Shown: positions 9,100-19,851, counted from the first letter of the stretch. The stretch: 64,000 nt of DNA from Pseudoalteromonas ulvae UL12 (GCF_014925405.1 NZ_AQHJ01000019.1:1-64000), one strand, 5' to 3'. Made by a program: numbers and translations. The notes: generated from the letters alone by a model not told the origin.

Positions 9100-11034
9100 T
9101 TAACCAAACAATCCTTTTAGTTTATCTTTGATTTTATCTTTTGCTTTATTTTTAACTTCATCCTCAGCGGCTTTTCCCATATCTAGGTTAATCGACACAT
9201 CATGGAATGGACCTTTAATTTTAACTGGAATCTTAAAACCTGTACTGGTGTCTTTTGTTCCTTGCCCCTCAATAGAATCAACAATCCCTGTCACTAGACG
9301 ATACGAAAGTTGTGTCTTTGGTAAATCAACCGTTCCTGAGCCTGTAATACGAATAAGCGGGCTTGCTAAGTACAAATCTGTATTGTTACCTACACCATTG
9401 TTAAATTTCATGCTGCCAGTTAAAGCTGTAAAATCTGTTTGCTGCGACTTATCAAACCCAGCATTTAATCCATCTTTTACTGCGCTCAAATCACCTTTAA
9501 GCATTTCTTTAGCTTTACGAACGAGTGCCGCAATATTGGCGCCTTTTACAGCCCCATCATTAAAGCTAAATGATGCATCACCCGCCAATTGACTCATAAA
9601 CGCTTTTTGACTCTTGCCTTGTGTCGTAAGTTGCCAGTTTAACTCCCCTTTCCCCATTAACTTATCAAAACCAGCCGCGTCACTCAGTAAAGGTTCTGCA
9701 TCAATGCCTATGAGTTTAAAGTCTGTAGTGATTTTATACGGTGCTTGGTTTGCATTAACGATTACGCTACCTACACCTTTACCTGAATAAGCATTAAATT
9801 CAGTCATCGCTAATTTAGCGATGCCTTTATTAAGCTGCACCGAAAAGTCATTTTCACCTAAGGTAATCTTATTAGCGATTAATCCTGTTGATTTGACTTT
9901 AATGTCAGCATTTATCGCGTTTAACCCTGACAAATCCAGTTCTGTATCATCCCAAATTATAGGTTGAGCAACTTCAGATTGTTTTTCATTGTTATCTTCA
10001 TGAGCCTGCTCGACTGGCAAGTACGGATTTAAATCGAGCATACCTAAATCCATATTGGCACTAATTGAAGGCACAGCTGTTGTAACAATCGATGCGCTCC
10101 CCTTCATTGCTAATTCATCAAGCGCCATTTTAAAACTCGACAAAGTCAGCGTTTGTTCATAGCCATGTATTTGAGCGTCTAATTCAAATTGATTCAAAGC
10201 ATTCTCTTTTGCTTCAAGTGCAATATTTTGCCAACTCAAAATGTTTTTAACTGAGTTACCTTTGACATACATACTGCCTTTAAACTCTTTTCCCGCTTTT
10301 AAGATTTCACCACTAAAATTGGCACTTAATAAAGATGAGTTCATTTCACTTTTTACCGAAAAGTCATTACCTCTAATGACTTTCGCTGGCGTAGTTAATT
10401 GAGTATCAAGTTCGAAAGCTTCATTCAAGTAAGTGACTTGACCTTTAATTGTCAGGTCTTTAAAAAGAGATGGCAGTTCTATACTTACATTAACGGCGGT
10501 TAATTCGGTTTTGGTACCAGCTTGATGGTCAACATACTCTATTTCCCCATCGTATATCGCTACCTCACCGAGCATAATGTCAAAGCCTTCTGGAATATCA
10601 GCTGATTGTGGCGCTTCAGCTTTACTTGGTGTAGGGGTGGATGTTGGTTGGACTAATTGCCAATTAACCTGACCATCGCTCATTTTTTCCAATAAAATAC
10701 GTGGCTGTTGAATCACAAATTTTTCTAGTTCTACATCACCTGATAGCACTGAGAGGTAAGGAATATGAATGGCCAACTGCTTCATAGACACCATATCGGA
10801 CTCGTTGCTTGCTTTTAGATTTGCGAGGCGAACATCGTTGAGCTCTAATTTTAACGAAGGAAAGACAGACAGAGATTTTTCGCCTTTAATAGTAAGCGTA
10901 CGCCCCGTTGTTTGTTCTACAGATGTTGAAACCTTTTCGAAAATATAATCGACAGGAAGTAAAAAAGGGATCGCGATAATTAACAACACCAGCGCAACCA
11001 CGACTCCCGCGAAAATTTTTAGTAACGTTTTCAT
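9100..11034 (-). CDS. AsmA family protein
   Basis: This 644-residue protein has one N-terminal membrane segment (about 5-27) and a large periplasmic part. The start MKTLLKIFAGVVVALVLLII, the N-terminal AsmA-like FPSLKLELNDVRLAN region and the C-terminal LTGSMKFNNGVGNNTDLYLA followed by GSGTVDLPKTQLSYRL are typical of AsmA. AsmA proteins are related to TamB-like lipid-transfer proteins and affect outer-membrane homeostasis. The C-terminal 20 residues are lysine-rich. It is monocistronic; the E. coli member has a similar length (617). The precise role is inferred from family only. Confidence 0.9.
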   Translation of the reverse strand: MKTLLKIFAGVVVALVLLIIAIPFLLPVDYIFEKVSTSVEQTTGRTLTIKGEKSLSVFPSLKLELNDVRLANLKASNESDMVSMKQLAIHIPYLSVLSGDVELEKFVIQQPRILLEKMSDGQVNWQLVQPTSTPTPSKAEAPQSADIPEGFDIMLGEVAIYDGEIEYVDHQAGTKTELTAVNVSIELPSLFKDLTIKGQVTYLNEAFELDTQLTTPAKVIRGNDFSVKSEMNSSLLSANFSGEILKAGKEFKGSMYVKGNSVKNILSWQNIALEAKENALNQFELDAQIHGYEQTLTLSSFKMALDELAMKGSASIVTTAVPSISANMDLGMLDLNPYLPVEQAHEDNNEKQSEVAQPIIWDDTELDLSGLNAINADIKVKSTGLIANKITLGENDFSVQLNKGIAKLAMTEFNAYSGKGVGSVIVNANQAPYKITTDFKLIGIDAEPLLSDAAGFDKLMGKGELNWQLTTQGKSQKAFMSQLAGDASFSFNDGAVKGANIAALVRKAKEMLKGDLSAVKDGLNAGFDKSQQTDFTALTGSMKFNNGVGNNTDLYLASPLIRITGSGTVDLPKTQLSYRLVTGIVDSIEGQGTKDTSTGFKIPVKIKGPFHDVSINLDMGKAAEDEVKNKAKDKIKDKLKGLFG

Positions 11035-11286
11035 TTCATTCCCTTTTTACAATTTCACACAGCGTATCAATATTTTTTCTCAATTAAAGCTGCGCATTAG
11101 CCTATTAATTTTATTGATTATTTATATAAATAACCATTCCATAGTGTAACAAATATTAAGAATTTAAATTTGAAATAAATTTGACTATTTTATGTGTCAA
11201 GATTGAATCAAAAATAGAACTAGGTATGATGCACGACCCACTTTCAGTGGGCTTCCTATTAATTTTAGTCGAGTTGAATTTACTTA

Positions 11287-12459
11287 ATGAAAAAACTGCT
11301 TATCTCTCCATCACAAATGAACCTATCTGACGCTGATAACTCGTTGTATCAAAATATCCTTAAATTAGTACCAGATATCAGCTTGAACTTGATGGCAGTG
11401 AAAGTAGAAAACCACCCCAAGGATTTCGCCGGTTGGTGTGAAGAATTACTCGATGTATGTCAAAACAGAATTAATTTCGCCCTTTTAGAAGATAAGCAGT
11501 TACCTATCGTAAAAAAAATGGCGCAGCAATTACAGCAAGCATTGACGATACAACAACTAAAAATGTTACGAATTGCACCTTGGCCTGTATTGGCGACATT
11601 CATTAATAACAAAGCCGAGCAATTGGGCTTAAACGAACAGCTTGCCTTAATACACTACGTAAGCTCAATCAAAGCACAACCTCTCGAAAAAATGATTGAA
11701 GAAGATAAGCTTGCCTATGCTGGTAAACACACCGCGAATCACGATCCATCGGTGTATCAATTTGATGTTGAGTGGTTCTGCTCAACTAAAGCAGCCAAAG
11801 CTTTTCATTTAGCCCTAACTGAATGCCCTCATAAACTTGATAGCGCTCTTAGCCACATTCCACTTGAAGGCGATATTAGTTATGAGCAATACGCGGCATT
11901 TATTAGCGAATATTTAGCTGCATTTGTTGATTTAGATGATGATAAAGCAACACTTGCGCCAGCAACACGCTTACTAGCCATGCGTCGCCCGGATTTTTTC
12001 ATCACACTTAGTCAGGCAAAACTTGAGCTATTAAGCCAAGCATTGGGAGTGGTTAAACTAAACAATCGCGACTTTCAACGCTATTGGGATGATGTATTAA
12101 TGACTGTGCACACTATGCCTTGGTTCCAAAGCAGCCTCCCTGAATCAGAACAAGAACAGACACTTTGGCACATCAAAGCTTTACTGCCGAGTCTATTTTT
12201 CTACAGTGACCTACAACAAGCTGAAAACTCGAATTATCTAAAGTTACTCAATAAGCCAAAAAGAGCCTCTGCTACAGGTAACTTAAATAAAGGGCAAAAA
12301 CGCGGTAAGGATTCGGCTGAAATTTTAGTTGACCGCGCTTTAACTGCAGAGGACATTCCTGAGCATATTAAAAACATGCGTGATTCGATTGTTGCAGAAG
12401 TCGTTAAAGGACGTAGCGTTAATGAAACAATCGCATTAATGCGAACGATCTTCGGCTAA
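11287..12459 (+). CDS. Conserved protein of unknown function
   Basis: I do not recognise this 390-residue soluble protein with confidence. It lacks a signal peptide or membrane segments. The N-terminal two thirds are helical and leucine-rich. Residues about 225-315 (ATRLLAMRRPDFFITLSQAK, then NRDFQRYWDDVL and a TLWHIKALLPSLFF block) resemble, from memory, a segment found in some restriction- or defence-associated proteins where a phrase like RPD-F-x-LD-NR-GL is followed by YW-x-W. A basic glycine/lysine linker (SATGNLNKGQKRGKDSAEIL) precedes a short C-terminal helix pair. It stands alone with its own terminator, and the start has a weak Shine-Dalgarno site. Confidence 0.75.
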   Translation: MKKLLISPSQMNLSDADNSLYQNILKLVPDISLNLMAVKVENHPKDFAGWCEELLDVCQNRINFALLEDKQLPIVKKMAQQLQQALTIQQLKMLRIAPWPVLATFINNKAEQLGLNEQLALIHYVSSIKAQPLEKMIEEDKLAYAGKHTANHDPSVYQFDVEWFCSTKAAKAFHLALTECPHKLDSALSHIPLEGDISYEQYAAFISEYLAAFVDLDDDKATLAPATRLLAMRRPDFFITLSQAKLELLSQALGVVKLNNRDFQRYWDDVLMTVHTMPWFQSSLPESEQEQTLWHIKALLPSLFFYSDLQQAENSNYLKLLNKPKRASATGNLNKGQKRGKDSAEILVDRALTAEDIPEHIKNMRDSIVAEVVKGRSVNETIALMRTIFG

Positions 12460-12504
12460 CCTAAGTGATAACAATACGTTGCACGTTTATCATGCAACAA
12501 ATCT

Positions 12505-12533
12505 AAAAAACGCACCTAGATGGTGCGTTTTTT
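12505..12533 (+). terminator. Intrinsic terminator after the 390-residue unknown gene
   Basis: CGCACC / GGTGCG forms the stem with a 5-base loop, preceded by six A and followed by six T. Confidence 0.85.
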
Positions 12534-12677
12534 ATTACAGGCAACTTCAGAATTAATTGCAACCTCATGATTTTTATAGCTTAAAAGTCAACTTGCCAAC
12601 AAAAATGCTATTGGCTTACCTCTTGCTACGTCAAAGATGAATAAATTTTGCGCTACTTAAAAAATAAAGGAAAAACT

Positions 12678-13352
12678 ATGCAAATCAAACATCTCACAAC
12701 AGCCATTGCATTATCTTGCCTCTCACTGACGACTACAGCAAGTTATGCCGAAGTCACTGCAAATATCGCAGCAAGCTCGAACTACTTTTGGCGTGGCATA
12801 ACCCAAACAGCAGATCAAGCCGCCGTATCAGGTGGGATTGATTACAGCAACGAAAGCGGTTTTTATGCTGGCACCTGGGTGTCTAACATCGACTTTGGCA
12901 CGCAGACTAGTGCAAGCTATGAAATGGACTTTTATGCTGGTTTTAGCCAGTCTATGGGCGACTTTAGCTATGACGTCGGTTATGTTTACTACGCCTATCC
13001 CGATGCCGCTAGCTCAATTGATTTTGGTGAGTTATATGGTGCAGTTGCTTGGCAATGGCTAGAAGGAAAAGTGAGTTATCTGACTCATGCACAAAATGAC
13101 GCCAGTGCTGAAGAAGATATGCTTTACGTAGAGCTTAATGCCGCTTTTGAGATACTCAACGGTACTGAACTTGCTTTTCACTTAGGTCAGTCAAGCGGTG
13201 ATACAGTACAAGAGTGGTATGGTGAAGACCGTTATATAGATTATGGCGTCACGTTAGCAAAGGATGGCTTTAGCTTAGGTCTATTACAAACAGACTTAGA
13301 CGATGACGACTTTAAGGTTTTTGTCGGTTATAGCATCGACTTCACACTCTAA
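12678..13352 (+). CDS. TorF-like putative outer-membrane porin
   Basis: The 224-residue protein has a clear signal peptide (about 1-24, ending TTTASYA) and then alternating strands. EVTANIAASSNYFWRGITQT is the hallmark opening of the TorF / Gcw_chp family, and the C-terminus SYSIDFTL fits an outer-membrane barrel. I set the start at ATG 12678 because AAAGGA precedes it and the signal peptide begins there; an upstream TTG in frame would add an unlikely leader. A role in small-molecule passage is family-based inference; the substrate is unknown. Confidence 0.85.
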   Translation: MQIKHLTTAIALSCLSLTTTASYAEVTANIAASSNYFWRGITQTADQAAVSGGIDYSNESGFYAGTWVSNIDFGTQTSASYEMDFYAGFSQSMGDFSYDVGYVYYAYPDAASSIDFGELYGAVAWQWLEGKVSYLTHAQNDASAEEDMLYVELNAAFEILNGTELAFHLGQSSGDTVQEWYGEDRYIDYGVTLAKDGFSLGLLQTDLDDDDFKVFVGYSIDFTL

Positions 13353-13359
13353 TTTAAAA

Positions 13360-13385
13360 GGCGTGTGAATCAAAATTCACACGCC
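13360..13385. terminator. Shared terminator between convergent genes
   Basis: GGCGTGTGAAT / ATTCACACGCC is a perfect 11-bp stem with a CAAA loop. A TTTT run follows on the minus strand, serving the aldo/keto reductase gene, and it also lies directly after the porin stop. Confidence 0.75.
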
Positions 13386-13457
13386 CAATCTCTGACTGAG
13401 ACCTGCCGACTTAGCGGTTATGTGCATCCAACCTCGTATCACATCAATGATTTTACA

Positions 13458-14357
13458 TTAAGGAACACTGTGGCCTGTTGACGCTTGCCAAATACGATAC
13501 CACTGCTCTCTCGTTAACGATAATTGCCGAGAGTCAACAGCCGACGCAACTCGATCAATGTTACCTGTTCCTAAGACTACGGCTGGGCGACTAGGGTGTG
13601 TTAACAACCATGTATATACAACTTGATCTATTCCTTGCACGCCTAATTCATCTGCGATTTGAGTAAGCGTCGCACGCAAACGAATAGCCTTTTCGGTTTG
13701 CTCGTTAAACAAACGCCCACCAGCTAGAGGCGACCAACACATAGGTTTAATGTTTAAACGCTGGCATTGATCGAGCGAACCATCATCAAGTGCTTTCATT
13801 TCATAAGGTGAAAACTCAATTTGATTGGCAATTAAAGGAAAATCTAAGCGCGACTGTAATAGCTCAACCTGCGAAGGGGTAAAGTTAGAAACCCCAAATT
13901 GCAGCACATCACCATTTTTAGCTAGTTGCTGAAACGCTTCAGCCATTTCATCTGCACACATCAGATAATCAGGGCGGTGGATCAATAACACATCAAGACG
14001 ATCTGTTTGAAAATGACGTAATGACTGCTGTGCACAATTAATAATATGCGACGCTGATGAATCATAATGATTCACTTGTCCCTTTCTTAATTCGAACTGG
14101 CTGGCAGGTCGAATACCACATTTAGTGATAATTTTGATTTTATCGCGCACACTCGGCTCAAGTTTTAAGGCCTCACCTAATTGCGCCTCACATTGATGAC
14201 CACCATAAATATCAGCATGATCGGTCCAAGTCACACCTAATTCGATACTTTTATGTAAAAACGACAAACATTGCTGCGGTGTTAATTGCCAAGCTAGCAA
14301 GCGCCAAAAGCCCAAGACTAAATCATCCATCAGGTTTAAATCAGTGGCACTTTTCAT
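13458..14357 (-). CDS. Aldo/keto reductase, YdhF-like
   Basis: The 299-residue TIM-barrel oxidoreductase shows the catalytic context [10 protein letters not shown] (Asp and Tyr near residues 43-51), ITKCGI, and [11 protein letters not shown] with the active-site His about residue 127. [15 protein letters not shown] and the C-terminal ALGTGN NADPH-binding region are also typical. It resembles E. coli YdhF. Its start overlaps the purT stop by four bases (ATGA), so the two are co-transcribed and translationally coupled. The substrate is unknown. Confidence 0.92.
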   Translation of the reverse strand: MKSATDLNLMDDLVLGFWRLLAWQLTPQQCLSFLHKSIELGVTWTDHADIYGGHQCEAQLGEALKLEPSVRDKIKIITKCGIRPASQFELRKGQVNHYDSSASHIINCAQQSLRHFQTDRLDVLLIHRPDYLMCADEMAEAFQQLAKNGDVLQFGVSNFTPSQVELLQSRLDFPLIANQIEFSPYEMKALDDGSLDQCQRLNIKPMCWSPLAGGRLFNEQTEKAIRLRATLTQIADELGVQGIDQVVYTWLLTHPSRPAVVLGTGNIDRVASAVDSRQLSLTREQWYRIWQASTGHSVP

Positions 14358-15535
14358 AACGAGACCTCTACCGAACTAGAGACAAATTTTGCTGTTTCAA
14401 TCGCAGTATTCACATTATCTGCACGTGCTAAGCCAACCCCCATGCGACGAGTACCTTGCACATCAGGTTTGCCAAATAAACGTAAGTCTGTATTTGGTAA
14501 GCTTAGTGCTTGACCTAAATTACCAAAGCGCACAGTTGAGGACTCGCCAGTGACCAATATGACACTTGACGCTGAAGGCCCATGAAAATGAATGTTAGGG
14601 ATCGGCAACCCCAAAATAGCACGAGCATGCAAAGCAAACTCACTCAAATCTTGTGAAATCAGCGTCACCATTCCGGTATCGTGCGGCCGTGGCGATACTT
14701 CACTGAAATAAACATCATCACCTTTAATAAATAGCTCCACCCCAAACAATCCAAAACCACCGAGCGCTTGGGTCACTTTCATCGCAATATCTTGTGATTT
14801 TTGCAGTGCGGTTTCGCTCATCGCTTGAGGCTGCCAGCTTTGTTGATAATCACCATTCACTTGGACATGCCCAATTGGTTGACAAAAGCTGGTGCCATCG
14901 CGATGACGAACCGTTAAAAGGGTAATTTCATAATCAAAATCTACAAACCCCTCGACAATGACTCTCCCTTTACCAGCACGCCCACCTTCTTGGGCATACT
15001 GCCAAGCTGAGCTGACATCATTCACCGTTTTAACCACGCTTTGTCCTTTACCTGAAGAACTCATAATAGGTTTAACCACACAAGGAAAGCCAATGTGAGT
15101 AATAGCAGCAGCAAAATCAGCTTCATTGTCGACAAATTGATACTTGGAGGTAGGGATCGATAACGTTTCTGCAGCTAAGCGACGGATCCCTTCTCGGTTC
15201 ATGGTCAATTGTGTCGCTTTGGCGCTAGGCACCACAGTAAACCCTTCAGCCTCAAGCGCAACAAGAGTATCTGTGGCTATCGCTTCAATTTCAGGAACAA
15301 TTAAATCAGGTTTTTCACGCTCAATGATTGCACGCAGTGCGTCACCATCAAGCATAGACAAAACATGACTGCGGTCTGCTACCTGCATAGCAGGTGAATT
15401 TGCATAACGATCCAGTACTATCACTTCGCACCCAAGACGTTTGAGCTCAATGACCACTTCCTTGCCTAACTCACCTCCTCCACATAATAAAACACGCTTG
15501 GCTGTCTCTGAAAAAGGGGTGCCTAAAAATGTCAT
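14354..15535 (-). CDS. purT: Formate-dependent GAR transformylase
   Basis: PurT is a 393-residue ATP-grasp enzyme that makes formylglycinamide ribonucleotide from GAR, formate and ATP in purine synthesis, independent of folate. The start [20 protein letters not shown] aligns with E. coli PurT; the ATP-grasp core [20 protein letters not shown] and the metal-binding [20 protein letters not shown] are intact. I chose ATG 15533-15535, with AGGAAA upstream, rather than the in-frame codon seven residues earlier. It is followed by the overlapping reductase gene. Confidence 0.97.
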   Translation of the reverse strand: MTFLGTPFSETAKRVLLCGGGELGKEVVIELKRLGCEVIVLDRYANSPAMQVADRSHVLSMLDGDALRAIIEREKPDLIVPEIEAIATDTLVALEAEGFTVVPSAKATQLTMNREGIRRLAAETLSIPTSKYQFVDNEADFAAAITHIGFPCVVKPIMSSSGKGQSVVKTVNDVSSAWQYAQEGGRAGKGRVIVEGFVDFDYEITLLTVRHRDGTSFCQPIGHVQVNGDYQQSWQPQAMSETALQKSQDIAMKVTQALGGFGLFGVELFIKGDDVYFSEVSPRPHDTGMVTLISQDLSEFALHARAILGLPIPNIHFHGPSASSVILVTGESSTVRFGNLGQALSLPNTDLRLFGKPDVQGTRRMGVGLARADNVNTAIETAKFVSSSVEVSL

Positions 15536-15570
15536 GTTATTTCCTATTGTTAGCAAATTTAAAAAAGGTA

Positions 15571-15585
15571 ACCGTTCGCAACGGT
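15571..15585. promoter_or_regulatory. Inverted repeat in the purT leader
   Basis: ACCGTT-CGC-AACGGT is a perfect 6-bp inverted repeat 36 bases upstream of purT, with a third ACCGTT at 15591-15596. It does not match the E. coli PurR operator as I know it. It may be an operator for an unidentified regulator. Confidence 0.35.
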
Positions 15586-15667
15586 ATTTTACCGTTTATC
15601 ATTTTTTTTTACAGTAAATGTAATCAGATGTTAATTTACCGCTACAAAAAAAAACAAGGGAAACATT

Positions 15668-16378
15668 ATGCAATCTACAAATCAATTTTCTGCTGGCCTC
15701 GATATCTTCATAGCTCCGAGCAAAGCTTTTGCGGGCTTAAAAGAAGGTAAAGGCTGGTTCTTATTACCATTAGTGTTTGTTTGTGGCTTAATTGCGGCTT
15801 CAATGTACGCTTACTACAGCAATGTAGATACTAATTTTCTAATTGAGCAACAAGTCGCTCAAGCTGGCGCTGATTTAACAACTGGCGAACAAAAAATGAT
15901 GCGAAACCAAATGGCAAGCACTGTAGACAGTCAATATCTGTTTGCCATGATTGGCGGTGTGATTGGTTTACTTATTATGAATGCAATTATCGCCGGTTAT
16001 TATACCTTTGTAGCTAAGCAAGATATGACAACAGACTACAAATATGGTGATTGGTATAGCTTCAGTCTTTGGACATTAATGCCAGCAGGTATTTCTGCAA
16101 TCGGCCTAATCGCCTTGGTTGCAACCGCGCAAACCGATCAACTACCACTGACAATGATGAGTTACGCTTCACTTAATCAACTGGTATTTGGTTTAGAAGC
16201 TGGACAACCTTTTGCAACATTACTTGAAAGCTTAAATATCTTCTCTTTTTGGAGCATTGCCCTCGCTGCAATTGGTTTGAAAACATGGACTAACTTCAGC
16301 ATGAATAAAGCCATTGTTTTTGCAGCACTACCAACTGTCGTTATTTATGTAATTTGGGCCATTATAGCTGCACTTTAA
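15668..16378 (+). CDS. Yip1-family membrane protein
   Basis: The 236-residue protein has about five membrane segments (near 30-50, 95-120, 138-155, 195-212, 215-235). The pattern SAGLDIFIAPSKAFAGLKEG followed by a helix, with GGVIGLLIMNAIIAGYYTFV, fits the bacterial Yip1 domain family. AAGGGA precedes the start at a normal distance. It is the first gene of a four-gene unit with a MacA/MacB-like exporter, from which it is separated by 26 bases. Bacterial Yip1 proteins have no settled function. Confidence 0.8.
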   Translation: MQSTNQFSAGLDIFIAPSKAFAGLKEGKGWFLLPLVFVCGLIAASMYAYYSNVDTNFLIEQQVAQAGADLTTGEQKMMRNQMASTVDSQYLFAMIGGVIGLLIMNAIIAGYYTFVAKQDMTTDYKYGDWYSFSLWTLMPAGISAIGLIALVATAQTDQLPLTMMSYASLNQLVFGLEAGQPFATLLESLNIFSFWSIALAAIGLKTWTNFSMNKAIVFAALPTVVIYVIWAIIAAL

Positions 16379-16404
16379 GTGCAGCTTTTTTAAAAGAGTT
16401 TGTT

Positions 16405-17586
16405 ATGAAAAAAGCCATTATTATCACCCTCGCCGTTGCTGGATTTATCGCTTTAATTGTCTCAAAACAAATTACAGGCAATAAAGAAGCAGTCGTGGTC
16501 GAAGTGCAATCCCCAAAAGTAGGTCAAATAGCAGACTCTATTCTTGCTTCGGGTAATTTAGTCTTTAACACCCAAGTGCAATTACGTTCTGAAGTCACTG
16601 GCCGAGTCGCTAAAGTGTTTGTCGAAGAAGGTCAAAGCGTACAAGAAAACGATATTTTAATGCAACTCGATACCCAAGCGTTCGAATCTGAAGTCGAACG
16701 TATTCAAGCGATTGTTCGCGCCAGTGAAATTGAAATAAAGCACGCAAAAACCCGCCTGATTAACTTTGAACGCCAGCTAAAACGTCAAAAAGAACTCTAT
16801 GATGTGGGTTTGGCGCAACAAGAAACTTTTGAAAACATCCAAAGTGCCCGTGATTTGGCCAAAATTGATATCGAAGCCCGTTACGAGTCACTCAACCAAG
16901 CCAAAGCGTCACTGTCTATTGCAGAAGATCGCCTAAGTAAAAGTGTATTTCGTGCACCTATGAGTGGATTATTGGCTTCGGTCAATATTAAAGAAGGCGA
17001 AACCGTGATAGCGGGCACAACAAACATTATCGGTTCTGACTTAATGCTTGTTGCTGATCCAAGTGCCATTTTGGCAGAGCTTCGTGTAGATGAAACGGAT
17101 ATTGCTAGCATTAAAATAGGTCAGATTGCTGATATTTATGCCGCTGCATATCCAAACAAACCATTCAAAGGTAAAGTCATTAACATTGGTACCTCAGCCA
17201 AAAACCAAGCTGGTTCACAAGGATTATCATTTCGAGTCAAAGTATTACTCGACCCAACTGAGCGCCAACTTTATGCAGGTATGAGCTGTCGAGCAGAAAT
17301 CGCATCTAGCATTGGTGAAAACATCCTAAAACTCCCTATTGAAGCGATTCAATCAGACGATGATGAAAAGTTTGTCTGGATTGTTAACAAAGACAATACC
17401 GTGAGTAAAAAAGTTGTCGAGTTAGGTATTTCATCTGATATTGAGCAGGCAATTAGTAGCGGAGTATCAGAACAAGATACAGTCGTGTTAGGCCCAGCTC
17501 GCCCTGTGAGCAAACTCAAAGAAGGCGATGTGATTACACGCAAGTCGGCCAACGATGACAAAGATGAAAATAAGGATGCCGCATAA
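16405..17586 (+). CDS. Periplasmic adaptor subunit of an ABC exporter, MacA/HlyD-like
   Basis: The 393-residue protein starts [20 protein letters not shown], a single N-terminal membrane anchor, followed by a biotinyl-lipoyl half ([20 protein letters not shown]), a coiled-coil hairpin about residues 85-170, the second lipoyl half ([20 protein letters not shown]) and a beta-barrel domain. It would link the inner-membrane ABC transporter to an outer-membrane channel. The start ATG 16405 was preferred over upstream in-frame codons because the membrane anchor begins there. The stop overlaps the ATPase start (TAATG). Confidence 0.92.
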   Translation: MKKAIIITLAVAGFIALIVSKQITGNKEAVVVEVQSPKVGQIADSILASGNLVFNTQVQLRSEVTGRVAKVFVEEGQSVQENDILMQLDTQAFESEVERIQAIVRASEIEIKHAKTRLINFERQLKRQKELYDVGLAQQETFENIQSARDLAKIDIEARYESLNQAKASLSIAEDRLSKSVFRAPMSGLLASVNIKEGETVIAGTTNIIGSDLMLVADPSAILAELRVDETDIASIKIGQIADIYAAAYPNKPFKGKVINIGTSAKNQAGSQGLSFRVKVLLDPTERQLYAGMSCRAEIASSIGENILKLPIEAIQSDDDEKFVWIVNKDNTVSKKVVELGISSDIEQAISSGVSEQDTVVLGPARPVSKLKEGDVITRKSANDDKDENKDAA

Positions 17587-18293
17587 TGGCTGCGGTAATC
17601 AAACTACATAATATTGAAAAACACTACACCATGGGTGAGCAAGTCTTCAAAGCACTCGATGGCATCAATATCGAAATTGCAGAGAACGACTATGTAGCGA
17701 TTATTGGCCCTTCAGGTTCAGGCAAATCAACCTTAATGAACTTAATTGGTTGCTTAGATATTCCGACCAATGGCGAGTACTTTTTGAAAGATAAGCTAGT
17801 CAAAAGCATGACCGAAACTGAGCTTGCACATCAACGCAATGAAAGTGTTGGTTTTATTTTTCAAAGTTTTAATTTACTGCCTCGAGCATCGGCTTTAGAA
17901 AATGTGATGCAACCACTCGTTTATCGCTTTATTCCAGCCAAAGAGCGTAAAGAAAAAGCCCTTGAAGCGCTCAAACGAGTTGGTTTGGCGGATAAAGTGA
18001 ATCATTTATCGAGTCAGCTGTCTGGAGGACAACGCCAACGTGTAGCGATTGCACGTGCCTTGGTGACCAAACCACATATTTTGTTGGGTGATGAACCTAC
18101 AGGAAATTTAGACAGCAAAACCACCAAAGAAATTATGGCCTTGTTTGATGAATTGCACCAAGAAGGTCACACCATTATTTTAGTCACCCATGAGCAAGAA
18201 ATTGCCGACCATTGCCAACGAGTGATTCGCTTGGTCGATGGGCAAGTTGTTGCAGATACGCGCAATAACCATGAGGAGAAACTCAATGTTTAA
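17586..18293 (+). CDS. ABC transporter ATP-binding protein, MacB/LolD-like
   Basis: The 235-residue ATPase has Walker A (GPSGSGKST, about 38-46), the Q-loop, signature [15 protein letters not shown] (about 141-155) and Walker [10 protein letters not shown]. The [20 protein letters not shown] motif is typical of MacB/LolD-type exporters. It is coupled to the adaptor before it by a one-base overlap and to the permease after it by eight bases. Confidence 0.95.
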   Translation: MAAVIKLHNIEKHYTMGEQVFKALDGINIEIAENDYVAIIGPSGSGKSTLMNLIGCLDIPTNGEYFLKDKLVKSMTETELAHQRNESVGFIFQSFNLLPRASALENVMQPLVYRFIPAKERKEKALEALKRVGLADKVNHLSSQLSGGQRQRVAIARALVTKPHILLGDEPTGNLDSKTTKEIMALFDELHQEGHTIILVTHEQEIADHCQRVIRLVDGQVVADTRNNHEEKLNV

Positions 18294-19524
18294 ATCTCTG
18301 ATTGCAATTATGGAAGGCACAAAAGCTGCGCTTATGGCCATTAAGGCCAATGCCATGCGCAGTGCACTCACCTGTTTAGGCATTATTATCGGTGTGGCCG
18401 CCGTTATAACTGTGGTCGCTGTTATGCAAGGCTTTACCAAGCAAATTAACGATCAACTTGCTGATATGGCACCTGATGTCACCTCAATTAAGCCCTATAC
18501 CAGTGTTGAACAAGAAATGGTCGGTGTGAAAAGTAAGCTCACCTACGATGATTTTCTGGTACTGAAAAGTAAAATAAAAGAAGCCGAGACCATGACAGCA
18601 CTCATGTTTACATGGCGCTTTTCGGGAGGAGCTCAATATGGCAATAAAACCCATAACACCCGAGTAATGGGTACTGAACAAGATTATCAAAAAGCCTATC
18701 GTACTTACCCAGATAAAGGTCGTTTTATTCGCGCTGAAGATGATGAAAAGCGTCGCCGCGTCGCGTTTATCGGAGCATCAGTGATCGATAAACTGAACTT
18801 GCCTAAAAACCCTGTTGGTGAATATATTAAACTCGGTGGTGAATGGTTTCGCATCATTGGTGTGTCAGAAACCCAAGGGAGCTTTTTAGGATTCGACCAA
18901 GACGATTACATCAATATTCCTATTAGCACTATGAGTGCTCTTGAAGGTGCCAACAGCGCCAGTAATGTGCAAATCATGTTTCGCTTACAGCCCGAAGCAA
19001 ATGAAGAACAAGTAATGGCACAAATAACCCGTATTTTACGCCAGCGCCATAAAATTAAAGACGGCCAAGAGAACGATTTTGAATTTGAAACCGCTGAAAA
19101 AGCGCGGGCGAATGTCGACAAGTTTACCGGAAGCGCCACAGCAATCACCGCTGGGATTGTTGGGATCAGCTTGATAGTAGGTGGAATTGGCGTCATGAAC
19201 ATTATGCTTGTTTCAGTGACCGAGCGTACTCGTGTTATTGGTACATTAAAAGCATTAGGTGCGACACCTGGTTTTATCATGCTGCAATTTTTAGTTGAGG
19301 CGGTGGTATTGTCATTGTTTGGTGGGTTAATCGGACTCGCACTGGGTTATGGCATGGCGGCAACCATTTCGGCCATATTACCTGGTATGCCAGATGCCTA
19401 CATACCCGGCTGGGCAATCATGTTGTCATTTGGCTTTACTTCTATGATCGGAATTGTGTTTGGTTTAGCACCAGCGATTAAAGCTGCTCGCCTCAACCCA
19501 ATCGACGCCCTGAGATACGAGTAA
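18286..19524 (+). CDS. ABC transporter permease, MacB/FtsX-like
   Basis: The 412-residue permease has one N-terminal membrane helix ([20 protein letters not shown]), a large periplasmic MacB_PCD domain (about 60-270) and three C-terminal helices of the FtsX domain (from about 285). The [20 protein letters not shown] motif is diagnostic. The start [11 protein letters not shown] at 18286 has AGGAG eight bases upstream. Together with the two preceding genes it forms a tripartite exporter; the substrate (peptide, macrolide or lipid) cannot be read from the sequence. Confidence 0.94.
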   Translation: MFKSLIAIMEGTKAALMAIKANAMRSALTCLGIIIGVAAVITVVAVMQGFTKQINDQLADMAPDVTSIKPYTSVEQEMVGVKSKLTYDDFLVLKSKIKEAETMTALMFTWRFSGGAQYGNKTHNTRVMGTEQDYQKAYRTYPDKGRFIRAEDDEKRRRVAFIGASVIDKLNLPKNPVGEYIKLGGEWFRIIGVSETQGSFLGFDQDDYINIPISTMSALEGANSASNVQIMFRLQPEANEEQVMAQITRILRQRHKIKDGQENDFEFETAEKARANVDKFTGSATAITAGIVGISLIVGGIGVMNIMLVSVTERTRVIGTLKALGATPGFIMLQFLVEAVVLSLFGGLIGLALGYGMAATISAILPGMPDAYIPGWAIMLSFGFTSMIGIVFGLAPAIKAARLNPIDALRYE

Positions 19525-19552
19525 AAGACACAATTAAAGAAAAGGCAGCCTC

Positions 19553-19814
19553 GGGGCTGCTGATCTTTCGTGATGATTTTTGCAGCGAATTGTTGGGTAT
19601 TTATACAAGGCAGTGCTTTTGTGGTGTAGCGAGCTACACGAAAAAGCGATAACGCAGTAGAAATACCCAACAAACGCTGCCCGAAGGGTTCGGCTAAAAG
19701 CGTATTTCTCTTTGTTGAGCAGTATTTGCTTAGAATGCTAGGCTACACACTACTCGCCGCGATAAATACGCTTTTATCTCGAACAAAATTTAATCATGAA
19801 AGATCAACAGCCCC
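19553..19814. mobile_element. MITE-like element, copy A
   Basis: This 262-bp non-coding element has terminal inverted repeats (GGGGCTGYTGATCTTTC on the left, and its complement ending AAAGATCAACAGCCCC on the right). An internal hairpin GTGTAGC/GCTACAC is present. A near-identical 263-bp copy is at 38212-38474 and a decayed end at about 33773-33859. There is no transposase, so it must be moved in trans. No clear target duplication is visible. It sits between the MacB-like operon and the Bor-like genes. Confidence 0.85.
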
Positions 19815-19851
19815 TGACAATAGGCAGCCTTTTTTGTCACTTACAAAAACG

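Noticed and set aside
11237..11251. Hairpin CCCACT-TTC-AGTGGG before the 390-residue gene
   Set aside because: The stem is short, lacks a T-run and matches no known leader, so I do not call a regulatory element.
15529..15750. Plus-strand 73-codon frame upstream of and overlapping the Yip1 gene
   Set aside because: It runs out of the purT start region into the Yip1 gene in another frame, with no ribosome binding site or sensible composition.
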